Source: Bacteroidales bacterium UBA1181
GTDB taxonomy: Bacteria; Bacteroidota; Bacteroidia; Bacteroidales; Paludibacteraceae
NCBI GenBank assembly: GCA_002310215.1
Contig: DBYR01000025.1
Location: 1 to 64,000 of the forward strand
Length of the DNA: 64,000 nt
Direction of reading: 5' to 3'
The number at the start of each line of letters is the position of its first letter. The stretch's first letter is position 1. The translations under genes and the position numbers were made by a program. The notes under the pieces were generated by a model. It ran no database searches and was not told where the DNA came from. It saw only the letters and a list, made by a program, of their open reading frames with translations. Of the stretch, positions 1-12,400 are shown one piece after another.

Positions 1-44
1 AAACACTTCTGTAGATAATTTAATTTTTACTATTTAATTTTGCT

Positions 45-77
45 GGGGGCCGGTCGTAGTGACCGCCCCTTTTTTTA
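45..77 (+). terminator. Rho-independent terminator of a gene left of the window
   Basis: A GC-rich stem (GGGG..GGTC paired with GACC.CCCC) is followed by a run of seven T. No gene in the window ends here on the plus strand, so it probably ends a gene to the left. Confidence 0.7.
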
Positions 78-95
78 TTTGTATTTTAGGGTTGT

Positions 96-132
96 AAAAA
101 AAAAAGGAGAGAGAACTTTCGTCCCCTCTCTC
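96..132 (-). terminator. Rho-independent terminator for the carboxynorspermidine synthase gene
   Basis: Read on the minus strand, GAGAGAGG pairs with CTCTCTCC around an 11-base loop and is followed by ten T. It lies about 30 bases beyond the stop codon of the gene ending at 162. It faces the terminator at 45-77, so the two transcription units converge here. Confidence 0.8.
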
Positions 133-161
133 AAGATAGCTTCAAGAATTATTGTTGTGTC

Positions 162-1364
162 TTATAATTCAAGGTCCTCGTTGAAAATCTCATGCCAAGG
201 CAAACCTTGTTTGTTGAGTTGCTCCATGAACGGGTCCGGATCGAACTCTTCCACGTTCCATACGCCTGGTCGTTTCCACAATCCTTTGCAGAACATCATT
301 GCCCCGATCATGGCGGGAACGCCTGTCGTGTAGCTGACGCCCTGCATGCCAGTCTCCTTATAGGCTTCGTGGTGGCTGCAATTGTTGTAGACGTAATAAG
401 TCTTCTCCTTGCCATCTTTCAGACCTCTGATTCTGCATCCGATGCTTGTCTCGCCTTCGTAGTTTTCCCCAAGGTCTTTCGGATTAGGAAGCACCGCTTT
501 TAAGAATTGGAGTGGGACGATCTTCATTCCGTTGTATTCCACTTCATCGATTCTTGCCATTCCGATGTCTTGGATGACGCGCAGGTGGGTCAGGTACTCT
601 TGCCCGAAAGTCATCCAGAATCTTGCTCTTTTGATGGTCGGGTAGTTCTTTACCAATGATTCAAGCTCCTCGTGGAACATGAGGTATGACTCGCGTGGAC
701 CGATGTTCGGGTAGGTTAATGGTTTATGAATCTCCAATGCGCCAGTCTCAACCCATTGCCCATTCTCATAGAAACGTCCTTTTTGGGTAATCTCGCGGAT
801 GTTGATTTCCGGATTGAAGTTCGTGGCGAAGGCTTTGTGGTGGTTCCCCGCATTGCAGTCCACGATGTCCAGATATTGGATCTCGTCGAAGTGGTGCTTG
901 GCGGCGTATGCTGTGTATACGCCCGACACGCCCGGGTCGAATCCGCAACCTAAGATGGCCGTCAGTCCGGCGTCTTCAAATCTCTTCTTGTAGGCCCATT
1001 GCCAGCTGTACTCGAAGTGGGCGACGTCCTTGGGTTCGTAATTAGCCGTGTCCAGATAGTTGACCCCACATGCTAAGCAGGCGTCCATGATGTTCAGGTC
1101 TTGATAGGGGAGTGCGACGTTGATTACCAACTCCGGCTTGTGTTTTTTGAATAGGTCGACGACCTGCTCGGTTACATCTGCGTCGACCTTGTCCGTCGTC
1201 ACGTTCACTCCGTAACGATTCTTCAGTTCTTCCGCCAGTTTGTCGCATTTTGATTTAGTTCTGCTGGTGATGACGATGTCGGTAAAGACATCCCTGTTTT
1301 GTGCCACCTTGTGTGCCACGACAGTGCCGACACCACCGATTCCGATGATAAGTACTTTAGACAT
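162..1364 (-). CDS. Carboxynorspermidine synthase (saccharopine dehydrogenase family)
   Basis: This 400-residue protein is a saccharopine dehydrogenase-like oxidoreductase of the carboxynorspermidine synthase type. That enzyme reductively condenses diaminobutyrate or putrescine with aspartate semialdehyde, using NADPH, in the alternative spermidine route that Bacteroidales use. A Rossmann nucleotide-binding motif, GIGGVGTVVAHK, lies at about residues 8-19. Family-typical stretches follow: NVALPYQDLNIMDAC near 105, GCGFDPGVSGVYTAYA near 165, and a C-terminal PAMIGAMMFCKGLW segment. Length is normal for the family. The ATG at 1364 directly precedes the Rossmann fold. The decarboxylase partner (nspC type) is not in the window. 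A TATATTTG element and a palindrome lie upstream at 1389-1418. The family call is firm; the exact polyamine product is inferred. Confidence 0.88.
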   Translation of the reverse strand: MSKVLIIGIGGVGTVVAHKVAQNRDVFTDIVITSRTKSKCDKLAEELKNRYGVNVTTDKVDADVTEQVVDLFKKHKPELVINVALPYQDLNIMDACLACGVNYLDTANYEPKDVAHFEYSWQWAYKKRFEDAGLTAILGCGFDPGVSGVYTAYAAKHHFDEIQYLDIVDCNAGNHHKAFATNFNPEINIREITQKGRFYENGQWVETGALEIHKPLTYPNIGPRESYLMFHEELESLVKNYPTIKRARFWMTFGQEYLTHLRVIQDIGMARIDEVEYNGMKIVPLQFLKAVLPNPKDLGENYEGETSIGCRIRGLKDGKEKTYYVYNNCSHHEAYKETGMQGVSYTTGVPAMIGAMMFCKGLWKRPGVWNVEEFDPDPFMEQLNKQGLPWHEIFNEDLEL

Positions 1365-1388
1365 TTTTCAATCTTTTATTTGTTACAT

Positions 1389-1418
1389 GGGTGATATGCA
1401 TCACCCTATACAAATATA
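1389..1418 (-). promoter_or_regulatory. Promoter -7 element plus operator-like palindrome
   Basis: On the minus strand TATATTTG (1411-1418) is an exact match to the Bacteroidota -7 consensus TAnnTTTG. Just downstream is an inverted repeat, GGGTGAT-ATGC-ATCACCC (1389-1406), which would cover the expected transcription start. It could be an operator or a 5' mRNA hairpin. No clear -33 element was found at normal spacing. Confidence 0.5.
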
Positions 1419-1550
1419 GGGTTTTTCACGATAACCATGTCCGTTTCAAATAAAAAATGCTGTTTTTCTTTATTCTTTTGTGCCGAATGTCTATCTTAGC
1501 GGAAAATTTTTAAACCCGAATATTTTATGTTCAATTAAATTCTATATTTT

Positions 1551-3101
1551 ATGAAAAAAGTAATTTTACTTTTTGCGGCATTGTCCTTGTGTGTGTCTTC
1601 GTTTTCGGCGACATACATTATCAAGGATGGTAAACTCCAGAACGGAGTTAAATGGGCATCCGAGGATTGGTGCAATGGTACGAGCGATTTGAAGCCTGCC
1701 TCGAAATTGACGGAGTATGCGGATAAGGGGTATGTGGAGATTGCCCGTAGCGATTACCAGTATGTGGGTTGTCGTCTTGAATTGGACCCTTCCGTATTTA
1801 ACCTGCATTTGTATGGCGTGAACATCGTGTTTGAATACGAGTTGCCTCATTCCGCAATGCTATACTCTAGCGAGCTTAAGGGTAATGAGGGCCTTTCGAC
1901 AGAGTTGAGGGATAAGCCTCTTTTCCATGTCGTTTGTGGCAAGGAAGTCGGTTCTGAGTTTAAGTTCACGCAGGGAACTTCCGAGAAGAGTCATATTTGT
2001 CAGCATCGTATAGATGGCAAGTTCAATCCTAATGCGGAAAAAGAGTTCGTGAAATATGAAAGTTACTCTTTCGCTAAGAGTGATGACAAGGTGAACACGA
2101 TATACATCGCTTACATGCGTGAGTTGGCGGATAATTCTCCTGTTGAGCCTGCTAAGATCAAGAACCTCTACTTCTATGCGCCTGAATCTTTCCAACCATT
2201 CTTTGGCGCTTCTTTCGACTTCCCTGACATTTGGTCAGAGGCACCTACGGTTATGATCTCTGATACTTTGACGGATGATCCAAACGACATGAAGGCCGCC
2301 ACGGCTGCCTATTTGACCTATTTCCAGGATGGGAAGGTGCTTACCCAATATAATTATGATGACACGGAGGTGAATTCAAAAACGGGGAAAAGAAATTATC
2401 TCGCGGTAGCGCAGATGATGCTCTACGAAAACGACACGGCAAATTATACAGGAAGTGACGGATCAGGTTATCTCTCTCCTGAACTTTTCCATGGTTTGTT
2501 GGTGGGTAATAAGGAATTTAACAAAGTGCCGACTGGCGCATATACGGGCTTCGAGAATATTCCGCTCCCTGAGAAGTATGAGGGAGACCAATTGAAAGTC
2601 TCTTGCGTGGTGAAGGCGGTACAGAAATATTATGATGGCTTGTTGAAGGATAATCAGACTGATTTGCCTATCTATTATAAATTCGACAATCAGACAGAAG
2701 AGACGAAGTTGTTCGGTGATTCTGTTTTGAGGATGGTTTATACTCCTGAGGCTAATACGCTTACCATTCCTGCCGGTGCGAAGGCTATCTCCATCTATTT
2801 CAAGCAGAACAAGTTCGCTGGTTATTTGGTGGATAATTTAACCCTTGCAGTGAATTGGACGACGAGTGTGGCGAATGTTAGCGGAGATAGCAAGTCTCTG
2901 AGCGTATATCCTAATCCTGTACAGAACCAGATTTCCTTCTCCGGCATAGAGGATATTGAAACGGTGGATATCGTTTCCCTCAACGGAAAGGTTGCTTCTT
3001 TCCCTGTTGTAGATGGCATGGTGAACGTATCTAAGTTGGCTGCTGGCGAGTATGTCATTATCGTCAACAAGTCTATTACGGGTAAATTTATCAAGAAATA
3101 A
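1551..3101 (+). CDS. Secreted T9SS cargo protein of unknown function
   Basis: A 516-residue protein with a classical signal peptide (MKKVILLFAALSLCVSSFSA, residues 1-20). Residues 445-516 form a T9SS type A sorting domain: SVYPNPVQNQISFSG, then VDIVSLNGKV, then LAAGEYVIIV and a basic KFIKK end. The central 420 residues match no family I can name with certainty. They are rich in aromatic and acidic residues and look beta-rich, as in carbohydrate-binding or jelly-roll surface domains. A strong terminator follows directly, so it is probably monocistronic. A one-mismatch -7 element (TATCTTAG, 1492-1499) lies upstream. Secretion by T9SS is firm from the tail; function is unknown. Confidence 0.85.
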   Translation: MKKVILLFAALSLCVSSFSATYIIKDGKLQNGVKWASEDWCNGTSDLKPASKLTEYADKGYVEIARSDYQYVGCRLELDPSVFNLHLYGVNIVFEYELPHSAMLYSSELKGNEGLSTELRDKPLFHVVCGKEVGSEFKFTQGTSEKSHICQHRIDGKFNPNAEKEFVKYESYSFAKSDDKVNTIYIAYMRELADNSPVEPAKIKNLYFYAPESFQPFFGASFDFPDIWSEAPTVMISDTLTDDPNDMKAATAAYLTYFQDGKVLTQYNYDDTEVNSKTGKRNYLAVAQMMLYENDTANYTGSDGSGYLSPELFHGLLVGNKEFNKVPTGAYTGFENIPLPEKYEGDQLKVSCVVKAVQKYYDGLLKDNQTDLPIYYKFDNQTEETKLFGDSVLRMVYTPEANTLTIPAGAKAISIYFKQNKFAGYLVDNLTLAVNWTTSVANVSGDSKSLSVYPNPVQNQISFSGIEDIETVDIVSLNGKVASFPVVDGMVNVSKLAAGEYVIIVNKSITGKFIKK

Positions 3102-3122
3102 TCGGGTTTCCGATTTTGTGAG

Positions 3123-3153
3123 GCGGGGCGATTTTTATCGCCCCGCTTTTTTT
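3123..3153 (+). terminator. Strong Rho-independent terminator
   Basis: A perfect 10-bp stem (GCGGGGCGAT with ATCGCCCCGC, loop TTTT) is followed by seven T, 21 bases after the stop codon of the T9SS cargo gene. Confidence 0.95.
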
Positions 3154-3260
3154 ATCATAACTGCTCTTTTTTATCTTGGCTACTCTCCTGTTCGACAACT
3201 TTGCATTTCTTTTGATTAATTTAAAATATTTAGGTTCTCCAAAATTTTTTACGTCTCGTA

Positions 3261-3292
3261 TTGTGGTATTATCCTTAAATTTTGTAAATTTG
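3261..3292 (+). promoter_or_regulatory. Promoter of the giant repeat protein gene
   Basis: TTG at 3261-3263, a 21-base spacer, then TAAATTTG at 3285-3292 matches the Bacteroidota housekeeping promoter. The expected start near 3299 gives a 5' leader of about 105 bases. The rest of the 303-base gap before the gene (3102-3404) holds only the terminator and AT-rich sequence. Confidence 0.65.
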
Positions 3293-3404
3293 CGCTGAAT
3301 TTTTCGTTAAATTTCGCAATATGAGGGTCTGTGTTGTTGATTAGTGTATGAAAATTTAATCTGAAACGTTGAATTAACTAAATTATAATTAATATTTTAA
3401 ATTC

Positions 3405-6400
3405 ATGACTGCAAAAAATCGAATGTCGAGAACAATCTTATTGATTGTGTCGATGTTGCTTGGTTGGATTTTCGAGGCTTTCCCTGCGACAGTCTCGTTG
3501 TCTAGTTTTGGCAACATCCAAAGTGCGCTTGACGAATGTTCAGTCGGGGATACGATCTCGTTGACGGGAAACTCCACCCTGACTTCGTCTGTTACTGTGA
3601 ACAAATCGGTGACTATTTTGGGTAACGGATATACCGTTACGAGGAGGAGTAGTAATGCTCGTATCACTTTCGGCGCGGATGTGAATGTGTCGAATCTGAC
3701 ATTCGACGCAAATGGTACCAGTTCGTCCACCACATCCTTTATCCTTGTCTCTACGGGGAACAAGGTGACGATGGATGATGAGACGATTATTACCCAAAGT
3801 GCCAGTGGCCCTGCCCTCGTGATTGAGGGAACGTTGGTCGGTGGTATTGTTACGGGTAATACGGCCACAGGCGCCAATGTTCCGAACAATGCGATTGTCA
3901 GGGTGACTGCGAATGGTACGATGGTCAATTCGTTGGTTTATGGGAATACTGCCACAGGAAATAGTTCAACTCGATATGCATATATTGTGCTTTTGCAGGG
4001 TGGTAAAATCGTCAACTGTACTGTTGCGGGAAATAGATTGAGTGGTAATTCCAGAAGTACATCGTATGCCTATGCGTTGACATCTTCCGATTCGCATAGT
4101 TTGGTGCTTAATTCGTTGGTTTGCCTGAATACGCATAGCAGCTCCAATGTTACGAGGAATGTGAATGTGGAGTTGGATGATAATATGCCGACAAGAAACA
4201 TCCAGAAATCCTATTATGATACCACGGATCCTGGTTTCGTGAATGCGAGCCAAGGAAATTACGCTCTTTTGGAGTCCTCCGATTGTGTGGACGCAGGAGA
4301 CAATTCGTTCAATTCGGAGGAGTTGGATTTGGCGGGCAAAGAACGTGTGTTGGGTTCGAAGATCGATATGGGTGCTTACGAGTACCAATTCTGCGCCGTG
4401 ATAAAAGCAAGCAAGTCCACTGACATCATATATGGTGAGAAAATCGTATTGGAGGTGGATAACATCAGCTCTGAGTTCAATAACATGTCCATCTCTTATC
4501 AGTGGCAAAGTAGTTCGGACGGAAGGACTTGGAGTAACATCGGTAAGGATGCGACCTCCAACCGTTATGTGATTGAGTCTGTTTCCAAAGAGACTCCTTA
4601 CTATCGTTTGAATATCGTAAAGAAGGCGAACACGTCGGAGGTGCTCTGTACGGCTAATGCGCCGGTGCTTCAGTTCGCCGCTCCATCTGTGAAGTTTGTC
4701 GCTTCCGGCTATGACAGAGTAGTGACCCATTATGCGTTTGAGGCGGTTTATGGCTCCACTTTCTCATTCGGTCTTGAGCGTGTGAACGATGCGAGGATTA
4801 CGGCTTTCTCTTTAACTCGTAGGTTGCTGCAACGTCCAGGCGAGGCGGATGTGACGTATGACCCGAGTGAGGTGAACAATTACAAAATCGATTGCAAGGT
4901 GGATGATGCGTATGAATTCATCCTGTCTTATACCTACCAAATAGGTACGGGTACCGCAGTTAAGAAGGATACTACTTTCATCCTTCGTCCTATTTACAAG
5001 TGTACGGGAAAGAAAAGCCAGTTGATTTGGCATGATGATTTCGGAACGTTCAGATACGCAAACGACACATATACTTATACCTATGTGGATGCGGCGGATG
5101 GACTCACTAAGACGATTAGTAGTTATCGATACAATAATACGGACTACAATGTGGGGTATAATACCAATAGAGGCGCAATGGCGGTTCCTGATTTTAACAA
5201 TGCTTTGCGGGGACATGAGTATTTCGCTTCTCAACGCTCATGGCATACTGATGACGGATATTACTCCATTGTGCCTAATTCAAGACATTCTTGGTGGGAT
5301 CAAGATCAGTTCGGCGAGCAAAAAGACCACACGACGGGAAATGGTACCGGCGGTATGTTGGTGGTGAACTGTGAGGAAGATTCCAAAAATACGAGAATAT
5401 ATCAGCGCGATTTCAGTGTGGAGTGTGACTCCTCATTGGTGATTTTCTCATCTTATATCGCAAACCTCAACATGTGGGATAAAGCGACATGGACGAATAA
5501 CGTTACGCTGATCAATGCGAATGTCCGCCTTGACATCTATGAGGTGAACGGGGCGACTGAAAAATTGCTTCAGAGTGCTTATTCAGGAGAGATGCTGAGC
5601 CGTCTGCACGACTATGACAGCGATCCGAATGTGGACACTTATTGGTCTAACCTCTCCGCTAAATTCTTGGCGGACGCTGGCAAGACTTATCGTGTGGTCT
5701 TGGTGAACAACAGTAATGGTGGTTATGGTAACGATATGATGTTCGATGACATCACCATCACGGCTTGTTGCCCGGATATGGCTATTTCCGACAATCCTTC
5801 GTTCGTGAACGAGAAACAGAATGTGGAAATCTGCGGTACCGACTCTTCTGACTTCACCATCTATGCGATCATGAAAGATGGTACGGTTGCGGATGATTAC
5901 TTCATCTCTCCATACTATTACCTCTATCAGTATCGTGAGAAGGGTGATACGATTTGGAAAAACTTCATTGATGGCACCGACCCATATCTCGAGCAATTTA
6001 GCTACAAGGTTGATTTGACGACCTTCCCTTCGGGTGCTGAGTGCCGTGCGATCTTGGCGAGGTCTAAGACCCGTATCCAACAGATCGTAAATCATTACAA
6101 CGCATCATACAATGATCCAACTATCACAGACGAGGAGAAACGTTATCCTCCGGTAGAGTGTAAGGAGGGTGTCTATGGTGTGGCATACGGTTTCTCAATA
6201 AGTTATTATCCTGACTTGGGTGTCATCTCCGCAGATAAAGTGAAGGTGGCTTGCCCAGGTGTGAATGTGAAGTTCGAATATGATCCGGGTGAAGTGTGGT
6301 CGGAGAGGAACTGGTATGATGAAAATGGTGCCTTGCTGGCTTCCGGTAATTCTATCACCGTGAAGAAAACCCCTAAAGAGATCGACTCTTATCATTATGT

Positions 6401-9400
6401 GATCGCTGGGGATGGCGGTGTATGCCCTGACACCATTACGTTCGAGGCTCACATGAACCGTGACCTTGCATTCGAGGATGTGGACGACATCTATGCCGAC
6501 GCCGACGAGAATTGCAAAGCTACCGTTTCTTTGGCCGACGCGCAACCTGGTTATAGTTATTGCGCGGAGGACATTGACCGTGTGGACTACTATTATCGTG
6601 TCAACGATAAGGGCGCATGGGTGAAATTGGCCGCTGGTTCAAAAACGGAGGTTATGGATGGCGATGTAATCGCATGGAGGGGATTGCTCTTCTTGCAGGG
6701 CACATCACATGCGGTTGATTCTGTCTTCTACAATCAGCCTGCCCATGTTACGGACAAAACAGCTCCTGCCATCGTTCGTTGTGGCGAGATGGAACATGTC
6801 TTCGCACTTCCTTCAAGTGAGAAAATATCTGGTAATGTGCAGGTGACTCTTTCTCCTTCCACAATCCAGAACGCATCAGAAGACAATTGCACCGCACCAG
6901 CTAATTTGGGAGTGTTGTGGAATGCTGGATCGGGCGAAACGTTCGGCGAATTCGGCGATGACTATACGCTGACCTTGAACGCCTATACGAACCCGTTCGA
7001 GGAGTATGCTTGGGAAGTGAAGGACGAGGCAGGTCTTGTGAGTGCGCCTTGCATCGTGAAATATGAGATTAAGAAAGATACGGTAGATGAACATAATGAT
7101 CCGTATGCGATCATCCGTGATACTGTGGTTTGTACCAGTAGCTTCCCGCTGACGTGGTACGGACGTACCTTCCGTCAGGATGGAGATACCGCTCATGTGG
7201 GTTATACCCTCTTGAAGGTTTTTGCTGATTCATCTTACTACCGTACCATTACCGAGACGTCTTGCGGCGTATTCCAATTCAATGGTAAGACGTACAACTA
7301 TTCTGGTGTCTTCAGGGATACGGTTTATAATCCGACGGGTTGTGACAGCATCTATACGTTGAATCTCACTATTAATGACGTGTATAACGAAGAGATGGTT
7401 GTTACCGCATGTGATTCGTTCAATTGGATCGGTACGCAATATGTCGCTTCAGGATCCTATACGAAGACATTGAAGTCCGTTACGGGTTGTGACTCTGTCG
7501 TGACGTTGAAGTTGACGGTCGGATATTCGCACTATGACACGATGGAGGTGGCTGTCGCTAATGAGTATGTTTGGAGCGTCAATGGTGCCAAATATACCAA
7601 GTCAGGGCAATATGTGAGTGACCTGAAGAGCGTGAATGGTTGCGATTCCATCGATGTCCTGAACCTGACCATTTATCAACCATCTTATGGTAGTGAGACC
7701 GTCTCTTTGTGTAGGAGTGAGTTGCCTTATCGGTTTAAACCGACGTTCTCCTATAGTGGGGACACCGCTTCTAAACTGATCGTTTCGGATACGACGTTTA
7801 CTTTCTCAAGATATGGAATGGGTGATACGATCATCACGTTCAAATTGGATATACGTGAGGCGACTTCCTATTCTGAGGAGGTCTCAGTTTGTAGGATGGA
7901 CTTCCCTTACACATTCAGTCAGCGGAATCATTTGGTTGTTTACAATCCACAAAGCGATACCACCTTTGTTATCGAGAATGGCGTGGGTTGTGATAGCACC
8001 ATTAATTTGAAATTGAATATTTTGGAGGCGTCCGAGCCAACAATCATCGATACGACGGTGTGCGAATCGTACACGAATTGGGGAGAAACTTTCACGGAGG
8101 ACACGACCTTCTCGAAGAACTTCCGAAATGTTGCGGGTTGCGATTCAATCGTCACGTTGAAACTGAAAGTTAACCATGCCGTTTATGCGGTGGAGGATAT
8201 GGGCGAGTATTGTGACTCTGTCTTCTGGCACGGCAATTGGTACTATGCGGATAACAATGTCGCTACCTTCGACACCGTTTCTAAAGTGACGGGTTGCGAC
8301 TCCATCACCACATTGAATGTGAAGGTGAACCACTCGATTCGCACGAAGGAGACTCTCAGCTTGTGTGAGAGTGACTTCGTAGATGATGGTACGAGGAAGA
8401 CCTACACGACCAGTCAAGGCATTGTACTGGTTGCTGACGGTTGGTCCGTGAAGGATACCGTATATGCGACTCGTACGGTGAAGGGTTGTGATTCCATTGT
8501 GAACATCCGCGTGAATTACGCACCTAGTAAATTCATATATGACACTATCTTCGCCAAGGATTCGGTGGAGTGGAGGAACGGTCTCGTATACTCTGTCAGC
8601 GGTGAATATTCGGACACTGTGGGACATGGACCTTTCATTTCTAACAGTGGTTGTGATAGCGCAACATTCTTGTCGCTTCACATTATCCCGACGAAGTATG
8701 TGGAGGTGGATGAGGTTGCATGCGAAACCTTCTCTTACCAGTATGGAAACGTGCGTTATGTGACGAACCAAGATACAACATGGACGTTCGCTTACACTTA
8801 TGATACGCTTGTGGCTGTCGGAAGCGCTGGCTCTCCTCGTGATGTTGCAGTGAAGGGAGATTCTATCGTGACGCTCCATGTGAAGATAAATAACAAGGTG
8901 GTCGTTTATCTTGCCCCTGAGACATCATGTGGCCCTACTACATGGAATGGTATTCCTGTGAATCAGTCAGCGACCTATGAGTATACAATACCGTCTTTGT
9001 TGACGGGTTGCGATTCCACGACAATCATTAGATATTTTGTTTACGATGTGAAACGTGACACGGTTCAGGAAATTGTGTGTGACAGTTTCGCTTGGGATGT
9101 GACGGGTGAGAAATATACTCGTTCCGGCTTCTATTCGGATACGCTCCGTTATGCTAATTCCGCCAACTGCGACTCTGCTATCCATGTCTTGGATCTGACC
9201 GTTTTGGAGAAGACTGAGTCAATCATTACGGAGAGACTTTCCGCTTCCGAGTATGCAAACTATCGTGTTGAGGGATTCCATCCAGATGTGATGGATACGA
9301 TTATGCCGGATGGTTCTTACAGATTGAACCCTCTTTATAATGAAAGGTTAGGTGTTTATCCAAGTGTTCTCTCTTACATAAAGAATGCGAATGGTTGTGA

Positions 9401-12400
9401 TTCTATCCTGAATTTCCATGTCACTTTGCTGGCTTCTTCCGACGAGACGGTTATCAATGATGCCGTATGTTTGGCTGATTTGCCTTACCATGTGACTATC
9501 GGTTCGGTAGACTATGCATTGTATGGAGACACCTCTATCGTTCTGAAGAACAGTGTTGGGGGTGATAGCACAGTGGTGGTGAACCTCCAAATCAACTCTG
9601 CTTCCAAACCGGTGACGGAGAGCGTCGATGCTTGTGGCCTCTCTTTCGAATGGAACGGAAGAACCTATACGGAGAGCGCGAAGGATACAATTCATCTGCA
9701 AAACGTATTGTCTTGCGATTCTACAGTATATCTGGATCTTAAGCTGAACAAGCCAAACTATTTCGTTGAGGAGATTGCCGCTTGCGATTCCTTCGAATGG
9801 AACGGCGTGATGTTCACTGAGTCTGTGGTTGTCGACCAGCCTAAGGTGGATTACACGTTTGAGACTGCGCTTGCTCTGAAGTCAGGGGCCAGAGTCGTTG
9901 TGGACAACGCCAGGATGCTCCCTTATTACTTCGAGTCCAAAAAGAATGCGGCAGGCTGCGATTCTGTGGTGATTCTTTCCCTGAACGTCACGAAGACAGT
10001 TTATGGCGATACGGTTCCGGTTACCGTTTGTGACTCATACGCTTGGTTGGTGAATGATGAACACCTTGATGGTATTTATAAGACATCGGGTATCTATTCC
10101 GCAAGACGTTTGTCCATGGTTTCCAACTGTGACTCTGTCGCTTCTATCGATTTGACAATCCTCCACTCCACAACAGTTGACACTACGTTGTATGTGTGTG
10201 CGAACCAGCCTATCAAGTTGGGTGCGTTGGAGTTGAAGGGTGATACTACAATCTCTTCTGTGAATGCGGCAGGCTGCGATTCCATCGTTAACGTGAAGGT
10301 GGTGATCAATCCTGCTTACGATACAACATTCGTGGCTGCTACTTGCGATTCCGTTTATACATGGAGGGGTAACATCTATCGTCAGACTGGTATTTATACA
10401 GATTCGCTGAAGACCGCCTCTTGCGGCTGTGATTCTGTGGTGAGACTGGATCTCACGATGAACCAGTTGCCGATCGTCTCCATTGACACAACGGTTTGCG
10501 GACGTTTCTCATGGAATGGACGTGACTACATTGATGATGCTGTTATCTCAGATACCTTCCAAACTGCTAAGGGTTGTGATTCTATCGTGAATGTGAACCT
10601 CACCGTGAAGAAGGCATCCATCAGTCAACCAGATGCGCTCGAACTTGCCGCAGGCGATGCTTGCAAGGCGGATCTTGAGTTGAATGCACATGTACCAGCT
10701 TATCAGTATTGCGATGATGCGGCTAAGGCTGATTATTGGTTCAGTACTGACTCAATCTCTTGGACGCATGTGGATGACGCCGCTACCGCTAATGTAGCTA
10801 ACGGTGACACGATTTATTGGAGAGTGATCCTCTCCGATGCGATCGGCAAATTGGACAGCGTTACTGTTTCCCAAGCTGTTTCTGTCGTTGACAAGACGGC
10901 TCCTGAGTTCGTCGAGTCGTGTGAGTCTTGGACGAGTGTCTACAGCGTGGTTGATACGATTTCTGGCGATGTAACCTTCTCGCTTGCCGCCGACTCTATC
11001 CGCACCAAGATGTCCGATAACTGTACGGGCACTTCGGACCTCAATGTTCAGTGGAATGTGAATGGCACAGGATTCTCCACCTTTGTAGGCGATACCACCT
11101 TCACTTTGAATGCATACAAGGGTGATTCAATCGTCATTTCTTGGAAGGTGTCTGATGAGGCTGGTAACGAGAGCGATGTCTGCGATAAGGTTTACCAAAT
11201 CGACCGTGACAAGAAGGCTGATGATTCTATCTTCTATTCAATCATCCGTGACACCTTTGTTTGTGCCGGTGAGTTGCCATTCTCTTGGCACGGGGCCACG
11301 TTCAATGCTGATGGTGACACGGCGCATGTCGGTAGTACGCTGTTGAAGGTTCATGTGGATAAGTCCTTCTTCTCTACCGATACGGTGGTCGCTTGCGGCA
11401 GTTATGTATGGCGTGATGGACAAACCTACACGTCCAACAACACTACGGCTGTCTTCAATTTGAGCAACTCAGCCGCATGTGACTCTGTCTACACATTGAA
11501 TTTGACCATTCTCGAACCATCTAAGGTGGATACAGTATTGAACGTATGTGAGGCGGATCTCCCTATCACTTTGGGTGACGCTTCCATCTCTTCTGATACG
11601 ATCTTCACTCTTACGAATGTGGCAGGTTGCGACTCTGTCGTGACGGTTAAGTTGAACATCTCTTCCGTCAAACGTGATACGATCGCGCAAATCGCTTGTG
11701 GATCGTTCGTATGGAACAATGTTGAATATACCGCCAGCGGAATCTATTCAGATACGTTGAAGTCTGTTGCGGGATGCGACTCCATCTCGACATTGGACTT
11801 GATCATCGCTCCTGTCAGCGTTGATACGGTTTATGATTCGTTTAGTTGTGGCAACTATGTATGGCATGGTCAGACGTATACTGAGGGTGGTGTCTTCTCC
11901 GACACGTTGGCATCTTCGTTAGGCTGTGATTCCATCGTCACCTTGGTTCTTACGTACGAACCTACGAACATCAATGTGGCGATGAATACTTGCGAAGGCT
12001 TGCCTGGCAACTTTAGAGGTCACGAGATCCTCGGTGATACTGTTCTTGTAATGCCAGATGATAACGGATGTGATATCTTCTATACGATTACGTTGCATGT
12101 GACACCTGCTTTCTCGGGTGATACGGCTTCCGCATTCGCTTGTCACTCCTACGAGTGGAATGGCAGAACGTTGACCGAATCAGGTATCTATAAGGATACG
12201 CTCTCATCTTCAGTCTCCGGGTGTGATTCTGTCGCGATCCTCAATCTGACGATTTCTAACCAACCGATTTACGGCGATACGGCAGTCGTTTCCGCTTGTG
12301 AGTCGTATGATTGGGCTGGTAGGAACTTCACGGCTAATGGTCTCTACTTCGATACGATTCCGACGGCTGCGGGTTGTGATTCCATCATAGCGCTTGACTT

